64,000 bases of DNA from Ashinkailepas kermadecensis (Eukaryota; Arthropoda; Thecostraca; Neolepadidae), in assembly GCA_034440615.1 (NCBI GenBank), contig JAOTOM010005180.1:952501-1016500 (forward strand), written 5' to 3'. The number at the start of each line of letters is the position of its first letter. Position 1 is the first letter of the stretch. Below the pieces are notes generated by a model. The model searched no databases. It worked only from the letters and a program-made list of their open reading frames with translations, and was not told where the DNA came from. Below, piece by piece: positions 12,968 through 24,952 of this stretch. A program made the translations under genes and the position numbers.

Positions 12968-14085
12968 TGGGCGGGCGGCTATTGTAAGGAGCGGCGCCGG
13001 CGAGTTAGCGATGTACGCAAGTTGGCAGCTGCCGTGAGGAGCGGGGCCCGTCAGTTAGCCATGTCCGCTGGTTAGCGGCTAGTGAGTTGGCAGCTGCCGT
13101 GGGCGGGGCCGTCAGTTGCTGTCCGCTGGTTGGGCTAGTGGTTGGCGGCCGTGGTTGGCAGCTGCCGTGAGCGGGGCCCGTCGTTAGCCATGTCCGCTGG
13201 TTGGCGGCTAGTGAGTTGGCAGCGGCCGTGAGTTGGCAGCTGCCGGAGCGGGGCCCGTAGTTAGCCATGTCCGCTGGTTAGCGGCTAGTGAGTTGGCAGC
13301 GGCCGTGAGTTGGCAGCTGCCGTGAGAAGCGGGGCCCGTCAGTTAGCCATGTCCGCTGGTTAGCGGCTAGTGAGTTGGCAGCGGCCGTGAGTTGGCAGCT
13401 GCCGTGAGGAGCGGGGCCCGTCAGTTAGCCATGTCCGCTGGTTAGCGGCTAGTGAGTTGGCAGCGGCCGTGAGTTGGCAGCTGCCGTGAGAAGCGGCGCC
13501 CGTCAGTTAGCCATGTCCGCTGGTTAGCGGCTAGTGAGTTGGCAGCGGCAGTGAGTTGGCAGCTGCCGTGAGGAGCGGGGCCCGTCAGTTAGCCATGTCC
13601 GCTGGTTAGCGGCTAGTGAGTTGGCAGCGGCCGTGAGTTGGCAGCTGCCGTGAGAAGCGGGGCCCGTCAGTTAGCCATGTCCGCTGGTTAGCGGCTAGTG
13701 AGTTGGCAGCGGCCGTGAGTTGGCAGCTGCCGTGAGGAGCGGGGCCCGTCAGTTAGCCATGTCCGCTGGTTAGCGGCTAGTGAGTTGGCAGCGGCCGTGA
13801 GTTGGCAGCTGCCGTGAGAAGCGGCGCCCGTCAGTTAGCCATGTCCGCTGGTTAGCGGCTAGTGAGTTGGCAGCGGCCGTGAGTTGGCAGCTGCCGTGAG
13901 GAGCGGCGCCCGTCAGTTAGCCATGTCCGCTGGTTAGCGGCTAGTGAGTTGGCAGCGGCCGTGAGTTGGCGGCGGCCGCGATACGAAGGCGCCGTGAGCA
14001 GCGACGCCTGTCAGTTAGCCATGTGCGAAAGTTGGCAGCGGCCGTGAGTTGGCGGCGGCCGCGATAGGCGCCGTGAGGAGAGGCG
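12968..14085. repeat. 82-bp minisatellite with four-monomer higher-order pattern
   Basis: The landmark CCATGTCCGCTGG recurs every 82 bp (13265, 13347, 13429, 13511 and onward). Monomers alternate GTGAGAAGC and GTGAGGAGC, and the GGGGCCCG to GGCGCCCG variant appears at 13484 and again at 13812, four monomers (328 bp) later. Monomers at 13080-13260 are shortened by several 2-5 bp losses, and the array decays into GCGGCCGCGATA-containing variants after 13960. Confidence 0.95.
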
Positions 14086-14099
14086 GTCGTGAGTGTCGA

Positions 14100-15060
14100 G
14101 CGGTCTAGGTCGTGGGTTAGAGGCCACCGTATGCGAGCCGGGCCTGTGAGCGAGCGTTGCCGCGCTTGCTCGCAACCACAGTTGAATTTGATGGTTGATG
14201 TAACCTGCGTTTTCTCTCTTCCTTGGTGACACGATGTTCACAATGACCTATGTCATCGTTGCACTCAACTGATTGTGTTTTCTATTTATTCAAGCTTGTG
14301 GATAGACGAAGTCATTTTGCGGGAGTTAGGCCAAAGCTTGTAGCATTTGTTTCCTCGCATCACTTCATCACTTTTACTGACGATATATGCGTAAAGTCAA
14401 TTGGCCCGTGAGCGGCCAGCAGTCCACTGTTGGCTGTCGTCCGCTTCACTTCCTGTATCAGCTTGAGTTTGATGGCAACACCTTCATACCGCCGGCACCG
14501 GAACCGTGTCCCGTTTACTTACAAAGCCATACGCAAAATAATCAGTTCAAGTTCTCACCCGTTGATCATACGATAAGCATTTTAATTTTACCTTGGTCCG
14601 TTCACGATATTCCTCACTATCAATTCATGCAACAACGGAAAGCACTGAGGGAGGGAAATATGGGAGCGCTGATCTTCGTTCGCCACAGAATGAATCAAAC
14701 TCGACCATTCGGAGTGGTATCACTTTGAGAAAGTGTGCACCCGTACCACCTCAGACAGAGGCGTTGTTTTCTGAAAATTATGGGAGGTGGGGCACAATAC
14801 ATGGAGGCAATGTGTGGGACCAAATGGATTAGGGACACACTCAATAGGGTCCCATTCTAAAAGTTGAAAATGTTGGGAGGAAGCCAACATTGAGGGGACA
14901 CTTGCCCCTTCAGAAATATACAAAGAACACCCATGCACTCAGATCGGAATTCCTGGCTCCGTACCTACCTGACCCATTTGGATCGGTCGTTGCTGGTTAT
15001 GGCTTTAGGACGCACTCAGCAGTTGAGGCCATATGGCGTCGCCTGTCTCTCGCGCCGGCA
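14100..15060. other. Unassigned spacer
   Basis: No gene identified. Short GGGAGG / GAGGGGACAC words near 14770-14910 resemble a stretch near 34175-34215, suggesting an old shared repeat, but no termini were found. Confidence 0.3.
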
Positions 15061-15063
15061 GGA

Positions 15064-15147
15064 AGGGAGGGCATCGCGGTGTGTCGAACCCCGTACATCT
15101 GGCATGCCAGACGCCCAGCTTAACCATTGAGCTACCGACGCCCCACC
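15064..15147 (-). repeat. tRNA-like sequence, probably head of a SINE
   Basis: On the minus strand the segment starts GGGGCGTCGGTAGCTCAATGG (A box-like, split here as GGGGCGTCGG + TAGCTCAATGG) and contains GGGGTTCGACAC, a B box-like word about 50 bp downstream. GGGCGTC can pair with GATGCCC as an acceptor stem and CGTCT with AGATG as an anticodon stem, but that loop is 8 nt and the T stem has a mismatch. It therefore reads as a tRNA-derived retroposon or tRNA pseudogene rather than a working tRNA. The SINE body probably runs on toward 14930. Confidence 0.55.
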
Positions 15148-15159
15148 CACTTGGATCTG

Positions 15160-16600
15160 TCTGGATCTGAGTTCCTTTAGAGGCGTGGAGCCTCAAATGG
15201 TCCATTTACACCGGTGTCTTACCAAATGAATCTCAGAAAACCAATGAGCCCGCGGCGCCAACACCATGAACTTAGTGCGAGCGAAAGGGCAGTGGCAAAC
15301 GCCACGGCGCAGAAATGAATGTTTGAGTCCGACCACAGAGAAGTTGTCAGTGAATTTAAGACAACTATCTGGAGAGTGCCTGGTTTTGCGTAGCAAGATG
15401 TTTAAATAGAAGCGTTCAGACTGCGATAGCTGACATGATGCGCTGTGACTGATCCTGTGGTCTGTGCTAGATGATACGAGTGTGGCCGAAGCTACCGACT
15501 TGTTTTATGACTTTTTAAGCGCGGCTATCCGCAGTCACATACCGGCCGTTGCGGTCAGCCGACGCGCCCACCATGGCTCGACCACGAACTACACTCTGCA
15601 CTTGGAGACAAATAGCTAGCCTACGGACAGGCGAAGCGTAATAAGACTGACTAGACGATGGCAATTTTCGACGAAAGGCGACGACTTCGAAATGGACGCT
15701 GAACCGAACGTATTATGTGTATTTCAAGGGTATTATTTTGGACATTAAGGCCAACCCGAAAAGCTTCTTGGACGTTTTATAAGTCCGAAAAAAGGCAAAA
15801 GTACCATTCTGTAGCTTCGAGGGATTGTCCCAGTTACATAGACGAACTTAAACTGGACACATGGAACAATGGAGCATGTTATTCTATTTCAAACGGTTCA
15901 AGGATGTCACCATGCGCTAATGGAGGTCTCTGACACTCCCATTCCCACCCCACCCTCAATCAGACTGAAGCTTCATCATTGGGTCTAGCTCATTATATGT
16001 ACCACATTAGATTCAAAGAGCTTGTCAAGGCAATTTTGGCCATCAAAAATGTGAGCTAACTCCCCCCCCTCCACCCCCCACACACACACACATTCAATCT
16101 CACAAATGGACGCCCGTGGAACGGTATGGTGATTCTTCGCGAACTCTATTCCGTTACCTCGCAATTTGCTTACCCCAGTTACTCTGGATCGCCGCAAGAT
16201 TATTGTCGGGTTACCCTAGTTCGCTTTAGCGGCACGACTATCGTTAGCCGGTATCGTTAGCATCGGCCAATCAGCTTGCGAATTGTTCTCACTACGATAA
16301 CAGTAACAGCAGTACGTCATCATAGTGGCATCCAGCTGCGTCTGTTATACTGGTGGTGTCATATCGAATATCACTCGGAGCTCCTTGTGCTTCTTGAACG
16401 AGGCGAAGTGTTCGTTTGGCATATCAGTAATTATATATATATATTGATGTCTTTGAGGTATTTATAGATGAGCGATAACTTTGAGATTATCAGCCGCTAT
16501 GACAATTTTGTCATATGTCTTTGCTGCATTGGTTATTATGTAACCTTCCGTTAGCAGATCACTCTGCAGTGGCGTACCCAATGGGGTGTGGTAAAGAGCA
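15160..16600. other. Unassigned spacer
   Basis: No coding signal recognised. A short CA run lies at 16078-16092 and a short (AT)n at 16433-16445. Confidence 0.4.
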
Positions 16601-16609
16601 ATTGCTCCC

Positions 16610-17800
16610 CTCCCCCGAGAGGTGGTTGATCCCAAGAACCGAGCTGAGATTCGGAAAAACTGCGTCGGGGCACAGCAAATTTCAGCTAGAGCCACAAAGG
16701 TCACCAAGGCTTCGAAAAAAACTAAGGTTCGAAAGAAAACACGTTACAGCCCAAAAAAAAACACGCTTCAGCCCCAAAAATAACCCTGGGCCCCGAACAT
16801 TATCAATAGAGCCCTCATAAATACGCATCCGGTCTCTAAATAAACACAGCGGGGTCCAAGAAAATCGCATAGGGGCAGACAACCGACGAACTGGGCCCAC
16901 AAAATTTAATATCGGAAGCCCTAACTAAATACAGCGAGGTCCCAGAAACTCATATCGGGACCCTGAGGAATTAAGTTGGAACACGGAATAGCAACCCGGT
17001 CTCCGAAAATATTCAGAAGATGTCTAAAGAACGGTACCGGTCCCTGGGCCCGAAAAATCGCATCGGGACCCCAAATAATACAGCGGTATCACAAAAATCG
17101 CACTGGGGGATCCGAAAGAATCGAGCCGGAGACCTAAGCAATTCAGCATTGGTCCCGTAGCATCTGGGAAGATTGTCGGTTCCGATTAATCCCGGAAGAT
17201 TGCTCCGAAGCCCCAAAAATCACGCGATAGGTCCTCAAAGTCGCGTATGACCCCGACGGCGGGTCCCCAACAAATCACTCGTGGCTCAAAACATAGTCGC
17301 TTTGGCACAAATATTGCGCCGGGTACCAAAAATCGAGAAGATAATCTATAGAAACTACAGAAATGTATAGAAAGATACAAATTCACAGAGATCCCGTAAG
17401 CTGGGGTCGAGCCCGGGAAATCCATGTAGGAGCTCCTGAACCTCGCGCCTGGATATGACAAATGCACCAGAATCCATCAAAATATTGCTGGTGTCATACG
17501 AATTTGTGTCAGGGGCACCACATATAAATAGGCAGCTCACCGTGTGGTGGGCTCCCTAAAAATACATCAGGAGGCCGAAAACGTACCGATGGCCCCCAAA
17601 ATATACGGGGTTTCGCACGAAGTCACAAGGCCTTAAAATATGCACAGGGGCCCCAATGCACACGCCGGTAGCCGGGAATAGGTCTGGAACATTAAATAAC
17701 ACACCGGCGGACCTCAAAACGAACCTGGGCCCTCAAAGCGCTCCGGAACCGCAAAGACAGCATGAGGGCCTAACAAAACAAGTTGTGGCTCGCAAAAAGC
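16610..17800. repeat. Second degenerate ~21-bp minisatellite, A/G-rich on the + strand
   Basis: Blocks of 20-22 bp with the pattern GGGRCCCCAAAAATCGCATC follow one another for about 1.2 kb, each beginning with a GGGCCC/GGTCCC word followed by an A-rich and a CGCAT/ACAGC word. The array is strongly diverged but in register. Its purine-rich strand resembles the reverse complement of the 1-1290 array, so the two may be remnants of one family in opposite orientation. Confidence 0.7.
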
Positions 17801-17869
17801 GACATGGTCTTAATGTAAACTTTGCCTTTGGTTCACTCATCTATTCCTCCACACTGCCACTTTGATCAC

Positions 17870-18480
17870 CTGACCAGACATCTGGCCTCCGTTCACCTAT
17901 GCATCCCGTTTCCAAGTCTCCAGCTCCTCGCGAGCCCAGACGCCGCCGCCGCCGCCGTCACGTGCATTTAACCACCAATCACTTTCCTGCACAAGACCCG
18001 GCACAGCCTAGCTTTCACGGTCTCGCACCGCCCGGCCCAGCCGGGTCGGCCGCGGCGGACACGGCCGCTTGTATTTCTCCCCTCTTCAAAAACGGTCTCG
18101 TCACCTGACACATCACTGCGCTGTGGAGGTCTCCAGCCCCTGGGGATCAGAAAATATCAGTACGTGTTAGACACGCTCTAACCAAAAACAACTATTCGAC
18201 ACAAAAGTAAGTTCGGCTGAAAGGAGGACATGCAGTCAGACATCAGCAGCCAATAATTCAGGATCCTTTCAACCACAACTAGCTCCGTGGAACCTTCAAC
18301 TGTTGGAATTGCGCTAAGATGCGGTCACGGCGGGTGCGGGCTCTCCAGACGCCACGCCAAGAGTTATTATGCGAAGTGTGGGAGATTTACAGCGACCCGG
18401 AAACAGGCTACAGTTTTCTCAACTTCTAATCTAACCTAGTCTATTCTTAACCTAATCATCTGGCTATCGGCATCTATTCA
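17870..18480. other. GC-rich spacer next to the gypsy fragment
   Basis: Contains a CCG run (17941-17957) and a GC-rich block to 18070. No LTR boundary, primer-binding site or polypurine tract could be identified, so attribution to the neighbouring retrotransposon is unproven. Confidence 0.3.
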
Positions 18481-18559
18481 GGGTTGGAGGGTGTAGCGGT
18501 CCGGAGGATGCCTCTGCCTGAGATCTCCGAGACAGGTTCAGGCGCCACCAGACCATCCA

Positions 18560-19243
18560 GGTTCAGGCCACCGAACACGGCACCACGGAATCTGGAATCT
18601 CTCGGTCAGTCACAGGAGACGGACGTCTGCACAAAGCGTCAGCTGCAGAGTTTTGAGCTCCAGAACGATAGTTGATCTCGTAATCAAAATTACCGAGAAT
18701 CTCCAGCCATCTCGCCAGCATACCTGTTGGGTTCTTAAGCTGAGCAGCCACTGAAGACTGCGGTGGTCAGTCCGGATTTTGAAATGTTTACCCCGGAGGT
18801 AGTGACAGAGATCCTGAACAAAACAATGCAGCAATTCCTTCTTTGTATTCCAATAATGTGTCTGCGATTTCGAGAGACCTCGGCTACCGTACGCGATCTT
18901 GCGCTGGACACTACCTTGCTCCTGCAATAGGACGGCTGCAATACCAAAGGGACTAGCGTCGTAGTCGAGCGTCAAGGTTCAAGCTACGTCGCTAACCAGA
19001 GGGAAGGCGATCATGGGAACGTCTGGCAGAGCCTTCACCAGGTTCAGGTTCAGGTTCGGACGTTTCGTCGACCACATCAGACCAGTGAAATGGACCGTTA
19101 CATGTTACCTTGAACAGTGGTGCGGCGATGTGAGTGATATGTTGTATGAACTTGCGGAAGTAGGCATACAGGTCAAGCAGACTAGACAACTTCGCTGTGC
19201 GAGGCTCGAGCCAGTCACGCACCTTCATCTTCTCAGTCTGCAT
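18560..19243 (-). pseudogene. Ty3/gypsy pol fragment (end of RT plus RNase H), broken
   Basis: Three minus-strand segments in different frames line up in the usual pol order. 19243-18992 has the RT thumb/connection pattern VRDWxxP, FRKFIQHITHIAAPLF and FHW. 18975-18760 is RNase H-like: DYDASPFGIAAVL, then IAYGSRGLSKSQ with a KKELL acidic position, then KIRTDHRSLQWLL, so the D-E-D pattern is visible. 18740-18600 in another frame has ARWLEILGNFDYEINYRSG and ADALCRRP, the usual RNase H tail before the integrase zinc finger. Frame changes near 18985 and 18745 disable it. No gag, integrase or LTR was found, so it is a 5'- and 3'-truncated relic. Confidence 0.88.
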
Positions 19244-19541
19244 CGTCCGATACTGCGCACAGCACCTTCAACTCCCATCCTTTGCAAACGCAACGATGGG
19301 GAAAACTAACAAGGAAACTGCATCGTAACGCGGACCTGATTACTCATGTTTCGAGCTTGTCGTTAATTAGCAGGTCATTGTAGCTATGGCTTCCCACCAA
19401 ATTAACGTCACATACTTACATGCTTTTCTAAGTACTCATATCTCTTCTTGCAATGCTCCTTTAATAACATGCTGCTTACGATCAGCCATGGGTGGTTAAC
19501 TCAATTATGTTAGGGGTGCCTGCTCACTCCTGAAACCTGCC

Positions 19542-19656
19542 CTGACGATGGCCCCTGGCCGAAACGTTGAGTAATAAAGTATAATCCTTAACGTTACTTT
19601 TAATGTCAACTCAGCACCTCCTGGTATATTGAAGGTCGTATGCTTTCTTTACACGC
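19542..19656 (+). ncRNA. Dispersed repeat with hammerhead-ribozyme-like core, copy 1
   Basis: The segment begins CTGACGA, then TGGCCCCTGGCC (a 4-bp GGCC/GGCC stem), then GAAAC, GTTGAGTAA. This order matches the hammerhead layout CUGANGA - stem II - GAAA - very short stem III - UH. Such minimal hammerheads are reported from Penelope-like retroelements. About 115 bp are shared with an inverted copy at 39342-39458, including the words CTCAGCACCTCCTGG and TATTGAAGGTCGTAT. The base next to stem II is unpaired here (U-C) and stem I is not obvious, so activity is doubtful. Confidence 0.5.
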
Positions 19657-19659
19657 AAA

Positions 19660-21880
19660 GCACCCCTGGAGTTGTCATGGGCACCCTGGAAGTATATTGC
19701 AATGAATGGAAAAGCACAAATGAAAATTATGCAATTCTTCACCAATGCGCCCAGCATCATGTCCTTAAATTTGGTATTCGTCCCCAACATTTGAATGTAC
19801 TGCTTATGCGTCGTGGCGCGTGGCGCGTGGCGCGCGGACACACCACTCGCTGGCGTTGACCGGGCACTCGGGCCCGTGACCTAACTGAGGAGTCCATCGA
19901 GAGTGAGTTATCCGTTTGCAACCAAGCTGAAACTGTAGATGCGTATAACACTGATTAATGTAAAATTGTTCTCATGAATGGAAAATGTATGTAGATTCAA
20001 AGTAATGGACCAGCTGGTCTGATTTTTAAGAGTGAACACGGAAGAGTTTGGATGAAGAAGACTGTCAGTGGTGATATGCTGACCCAATTTAACTGCAAAT
20101 TACTGCAAAGGAATTATTGGGCTACATGTATCACCGAACGCTCCATAGCCATACATGCGCATAGTTCCCGTCTGGTTCGCAGAATGTTTTGTCAACTATC
20201 TCCCTGTGTATCTTTTAGCAATGAATTTGATCAGCTGCTGTGCAGTTGATACGGTCAGGAGATCGCTTGGTCGTGTAATGGTTACATTTATACTTGGGTA
20301 AAAAATTCATAACAAAATATGTGCATAATCAATAGGACCCAGTGGTTCCGATTGATCCCCAAGGTCACAATTTGCCGTGACAAGCTGTACTCAGTGTTTA
20401 TTAGCCGCCCTGATGTACATTAACTCTGCTTGCTATGAGAGCTTTGCAATGGCACACAGTGTTATCAGTCCATGCTACATATAGTTCGTGCAGAGATCCA
20501 GGAACCGGAGTTGGGCTTCCCTCTAGATCGCGAGTGGCGACCTCCGGAGCTGCAGGGCCTTTAACAATGTAAGTGCGAGATATGGATATAAGGGGAATTT
20601 CCGTGGCACCCCCTGCCGCGGAATAATGGATTCTAAAAAAGAGTTATTTTTGTCTTGACGCAGTTTCCTTTAGAAAAAAAACGAACCTTTTCAGATTATC
20701 TGTACGAAAATTAAGGGTGTTTCGACCACCTTTGGGCGTGTCTTGGCACCCTCACCCTAGGAATGTAGCTCCCTTCTGGTAATGTTCCCTCTGGTACTGT
20801 ACCCTCTCCCATCTGGTACACATTGGTGATGATATCTGCTAATATATCATAGGCTGCTAGTGTGCTCTTCACAAGGCACACTTCACGAAACAGAGCAACA
20901 AGCTTATCAGCTACACTACAAGTGCCGGACGCTGAGACAAAAACAACTTTATCTTAATACTCTGGCAGGGGTAAAAGAAAGCTCCGTCCTGCAGTCCCCA
21001 CCGACGGCCGGCAGCCATGTCATCGGTGAAATAAATGGAGACCAAAATCTCCGATTCCTAAGAATAAAAATGCACAGCATTATATGCTTCGAAATTATAA
21101 TCATAAGCGTCAAGAATGTTATGACGTCATTTTTCGCCTTCATTTTTCACTTTTCGCCTTTCACTTTCTCCTAAGATGCTACCGACTTCTGGTCGATAAC
21201 CGTCTTCGTCGTTGGCATCGGACGGCTCTTCAAGCGACCACCCAATGCTGATGCAATGGAGGAGCACGGTCGCGAAAAGCGCTGCCAGGCGTCAGGTCAC
21301 CAGCGCGAGATGGCCTTCTCATTCATTCTTCTATAAGCGAGAGCAAAGTGGACAATCGAAACATGCCACGTCCATTGAGTACTGCAGCAGTAGCCTTGTG
21401 CGCAGGCTAGAGTTGAAGTATTGGAGTTGAAGGTTGAAGGTGCAATGGGGTGATTGCGTTGTCCGTTGAGTTTGAGTTACGAGCGCTTATAGTCGTAACC
21501 TATGAACGCTTATAACACGAAACCTACGAAACCCATGAACAACTATAGTGTTCCATCTAAGACAGTGCATAATTTTCGGAGCGCAAATCCTAACCCTCAT
21601 CCTACGCTGGCCAAAAGTTGCCTTCTGCTGCAACCAATGATTCGCGGCACGACTAGCCCTCAATCTCTGAACGGCATAGATCCGTATCCCAAGGAAAGGG
21701 CATGTCCGCCACCTGTTACTCTGCCTACAGCTCAGGCCCTAGAGTGCACCATGATAACTCTGGCATTTATTGTATATGTTTCTAGAACTGCAACACGTGA
21801 TGTGATAAATGGAGACACGCAGTTAATTTATTTCAAGCTGTAATCATGCCAATTTCTTAAATGTCGTCATCATGTCAAGC
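19660..21880. other. Unassigned spacer
   Basis: A GTGGCGC triplet repeat sits at 19811-19835. No gene or complete element recognised. Confidence 0.35.
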
Positions 21881-21887
21881 AAATGAC

Positions 21888-22325
21888 ACGCATATGTGGA
21901 GTATGCGTGCCCTCTGCATACTCCACATCATGCTGAATGCCCTCATTTCCTCCTGACCGTGGATCACTCGCATATATGGAGTATGCGTGCCCGTGCTTTC
22001 ACATTGTGTTGCATGTTCTCACTTGCTCCGGACCGTGGATCGGCACATATGCCGTATACGGCACATATGCCGTATGCGTGCCCTTGTTTTCACATAGTGT
22101 TGCATGTTCTCACTTGCTCCGAACCATGATCGAATATGTGTGCCCTTGGTTTGACATTATATTGCATGCCCTCATGAGCTTCGGACCGTGGATCACATAT
22201 GGAGTATCCGTGCCCTTGGTTTGACATTGTGTTGCATGTTCTCACTTCCTCCGGGCCGTGATCAAGTATGCGTGCCCTTGGTTTAGCATTGTGTTGAATG
22301 TCCTCACTTTCTCCGGACCGTGGCT
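21888..22325. repeat. Diverged minisatellite, unit ~62-89 bp
   Basis: Successive blocks start with GACCGTGGATC or its variants (21957, 22033, 22122, 22184, 22254) and share GTATGCGTGCCC, TTGACATTGTG and TTGCATGTTCTCACTT. Unit length varies by insertion; the second block has an internal 19-bp duplication GGCACATATGCCGTATACG/ATGCG. Confidence 0.9.
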
Positions 22326-22666
22326 CCGCGATGGCGTACATTCTCGCCAGATAACCAAGTCAACGGCTGATGAACTCTGAGATACCGCTTGGCAAGCTAC
22401 ATTTCCGCCGCAAATGCGTTGTGCTTAGCTCGGCATGCATTAATATGCATTGAAATGTCAATAGAATTTAATACAAATCGAATATTGCTTACAGCGCTTT
22501 AAGATACAGACGGTGAACATGCGCAGCTCAAGCAATTAGGCTTGTGACTTAGGAAAAAAAGGAATGAGCTCTGTCTGCTGCGTATGGGCGTGCCGTCACA
22601 CCCACAAAATACCTAACCAATTCAATTGGTAGGATTTGTATTATGCATTCCCTTAGCCAATATGCC

Positions 22667-23012
22667 GTTGTACCCATGGGTGTAACCACGGTTTCGAAAT
22701 TGGGGGGGGGGGGACAAACCAGGGACACGGTAAGTTTGGACAAGATAGAGGGGTACACCCCCGACAGATAGCCTGTGAAGCCTGTTGATTGGCTTGATCG
22801 GTCTCTAGTATTTTTGGTGTTCTCTTGCAGATATATTTTCACTTTATAAATGATTAAGTATAATTTTGCGGCGATCATACTCAGGTAGCTGAGGCTTGGG
22901 GACACGGGAAAAAATGAGGGGCACAAATCGCCACTATTCAGAATTTTTGTTTGTGGGGACATGTCCCCTCCCCATCCCCTAGCCCCCCAGTGGTTACACC
23001 CATGGTTGTACC
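22667..23012. mobile_element. hAT-type MITE with perfect TIRs and 8-bp target duplication
   Basis: The element runs 22675-23004 (330 bp). Its ends are perfect 15-bp inverted repeats, CATGGGTGTAACCAC at the left and the reverse complement at 22990-23004. It is flanked by identical 8-bp direct repeats GTTGTACC (22667-22674 and 23005-23012). An 8-bp duplication with CA-starting TIRs is the signature of hAT transposition. A G-run follows the left TIR and a C-run precedes the right one. The internal open frame has no transposase motif, so this is a non-autonomous element. The perfect target duplication suggests fairly recent insertion. Confidence 0.9.
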
Positions 23013-23199
23013 TTCGATCCACATGTACGCTTTCACGACAATCTATTGCATGTCAGCCAAGAACAAATAGAGCTACTTCCAAACTTGACGACCCTCCCAT
23101 ACGGGCACCGGTATCCTCTGAGATGTCACGATTCCCCTTGGTGAACTTCCAAATACGCCACAGGCGTTGTTGAACACCATTTGTGTGTGATGAACGGTG

Positions 23200-24085
23200 G
23201 CAGCTTTCAGTGTTGCGCTGATGAAGCGCCGCAAAGGGCCCTGGCGGCCGGGTCCCGAACCCGACCACAATCGATGCCGATGTATGCTAGCATCTAAATT
23301 CGGAACGCCGCCGCAGCAGTGCGGCTTTATGTCGTGTGAACTCTTGCATTGTCGTTGCGCCGAAATCGAAAAGCATTCCCAGTCGCTGTTCGTCCATCGA
23401 ATGGCTTCGATCTCGCCGACTATCGGTGCTCGCCGCGGCGACACTTGCTGGGCACGCAACGCAAGTGCGACAGTCGGCCAGCGGCACCGTGGAGGGCCGC
23501 CGGCGCCGAGAGTCTCGCCAGCCTTTCAAGTGTGGCGGCGGTTGTCTGTGACATCGTGACAACAGCGGCAGGGCCGTGTATTTTCCGCGGGCCGGCCGCC
23601 GGCCGACCAGACCCAAAGTTCGCCACTGTACCGTTCCAGCGGCTGCCAATCGACCAGACCCAGAGCTCGCCACTGTACCGATCCAGCGGCGGCCCGGTCC
23701 ACACCGTACCGGTCCCGCGGCCTGCACCCACATCCACACCACTGGTCGCCTCTGCTCGGCCCACTCACTGAGCGCGCCGTCGGCCTGCACCCACATCCAC
23801 ACCACTGGTCGCCTCTGCTCGGCCCACTCACTGAGCGCGCCGTCGGCCTGCGTGTCGCCGCCGGAAGGATTTCTGCTGTGCGGTCGAAGCAGCTCCCCGT
23901 TATCGGTGCCCGGCAGCTTGTGTCTGCCTCTGGGTGTCGTCTCAGCGGCGGTCTTGTCTTCCCGATGGGGCTGCAGATCGCGGAGCGCAAGTTTCGCCTA
24001 CATGAGGCTTGTGAATGTTTCACCCTGCTGGATATTTCTGAAGTCGGGCCAGCAGCTAGTGGCTCTGAAGTAGGGTAGTTGAGAC
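23200..24085. repeat. GC-rich block with short tandem duplications
   Basis: The block is CpG-rich with overlapping open frames on both strands. It contains a ~47-bp duplication starting GACCAGACCC (23605 and 23652) and a perfect 63-bp duplication starting GGCCTGCACCC (23719 and 23782), with a third partial start at 23845. A frame ending at 24076 encodes FRLHEACECFTLLDISEVG, which I do not recognise. It could be a decayed exon or an element end; I assign no function. Confidence 0.7.
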
Positions 24086-24089
24086 CTAC

Positions 24090-24950
24090 TTGCCTTCAGC
24101 ATGGATCAATAGCAACAGAATAAGCATCTCACATCCCGCTGCGGCGGTCACTTCACACTTCTGCGCGCTGAGCTGGAAACGAAATCTGGAATGGCACAAT
24201 GTTAAGGTCAACCGACACAGCAGAGCGAAAATAGAGGCTGTTTTATGTATTGGGCGTTGTATTGTGCCTTGAACTTCTCCACAGGGCGCCTGATAACGTG
24301 AGTAAAGTAAATGAACTGAAAAAGAAAAAGGACAAAAGTAAATAAACTGAATACGAATAGGAACTAAAGTAAATCAACTGAACAAGAAACAGCACTAAAA
24401 TAGAGTGTATTCCGCTAAGCTATTAGAAGGGCGTGTTTACAGGAGTATTTGCAGGGATAGTGGGCCGGGATGACAAAATGCGTGCCATTTCGTGCGTAAA
24501 TGATGCAGTGAAATATATGTAAACCGCACTGCAGGGAGGCGGGGACAAGATCGCAGCCTAGGTGATATCGAGAGATACTCCAATGTTAACACGTGCCTTT
24601 GACAATCACGCCTGCCGGAGGGATGAACGGATTAGGCCCACACCTCCGTCTCGGAAACCGCTTAGTCTAGGGAAACGAAATGTTCAGAGTACGTGGAGGC
24701 CACGGGGAACTATCTAATGCACACGTTTAATGACCCTAGAATGCAGTAAGGTTACATATGCAGAAAATTGGCCTCAGCTCGGCCCGGACATGCACTACCA
24801 GCCTCCCAAGATTGACTTGGCTTGAAGGAAGCTCAGTGCGACTCAGATGCATTTTGAAGTACCTTTGTGCAACATGCCATTCAGCTAACTTCAGAATTAA
24901 AGTTTCAAACGCCATTATTTTGGTTCCCGACCTATTCGACGCCGCTGCCG
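24090..24950. other. Unassigned spacer
   Basis: A short imperfect repeat AAAGTAAATNAACTGAA occurs three times between 24300 and 24385. Nothing else recognised. Confidence 0.4.
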
Positions 24951-24952
24951 TG

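Noticed and set aside
15064..15147. Functional tRNA gene on the minus strand
   Set aside because: The anticodon loop has 8 nt, the T stem has a mismatch, and there is no clear terminator, so a tRNA-derived repeat is more likely.
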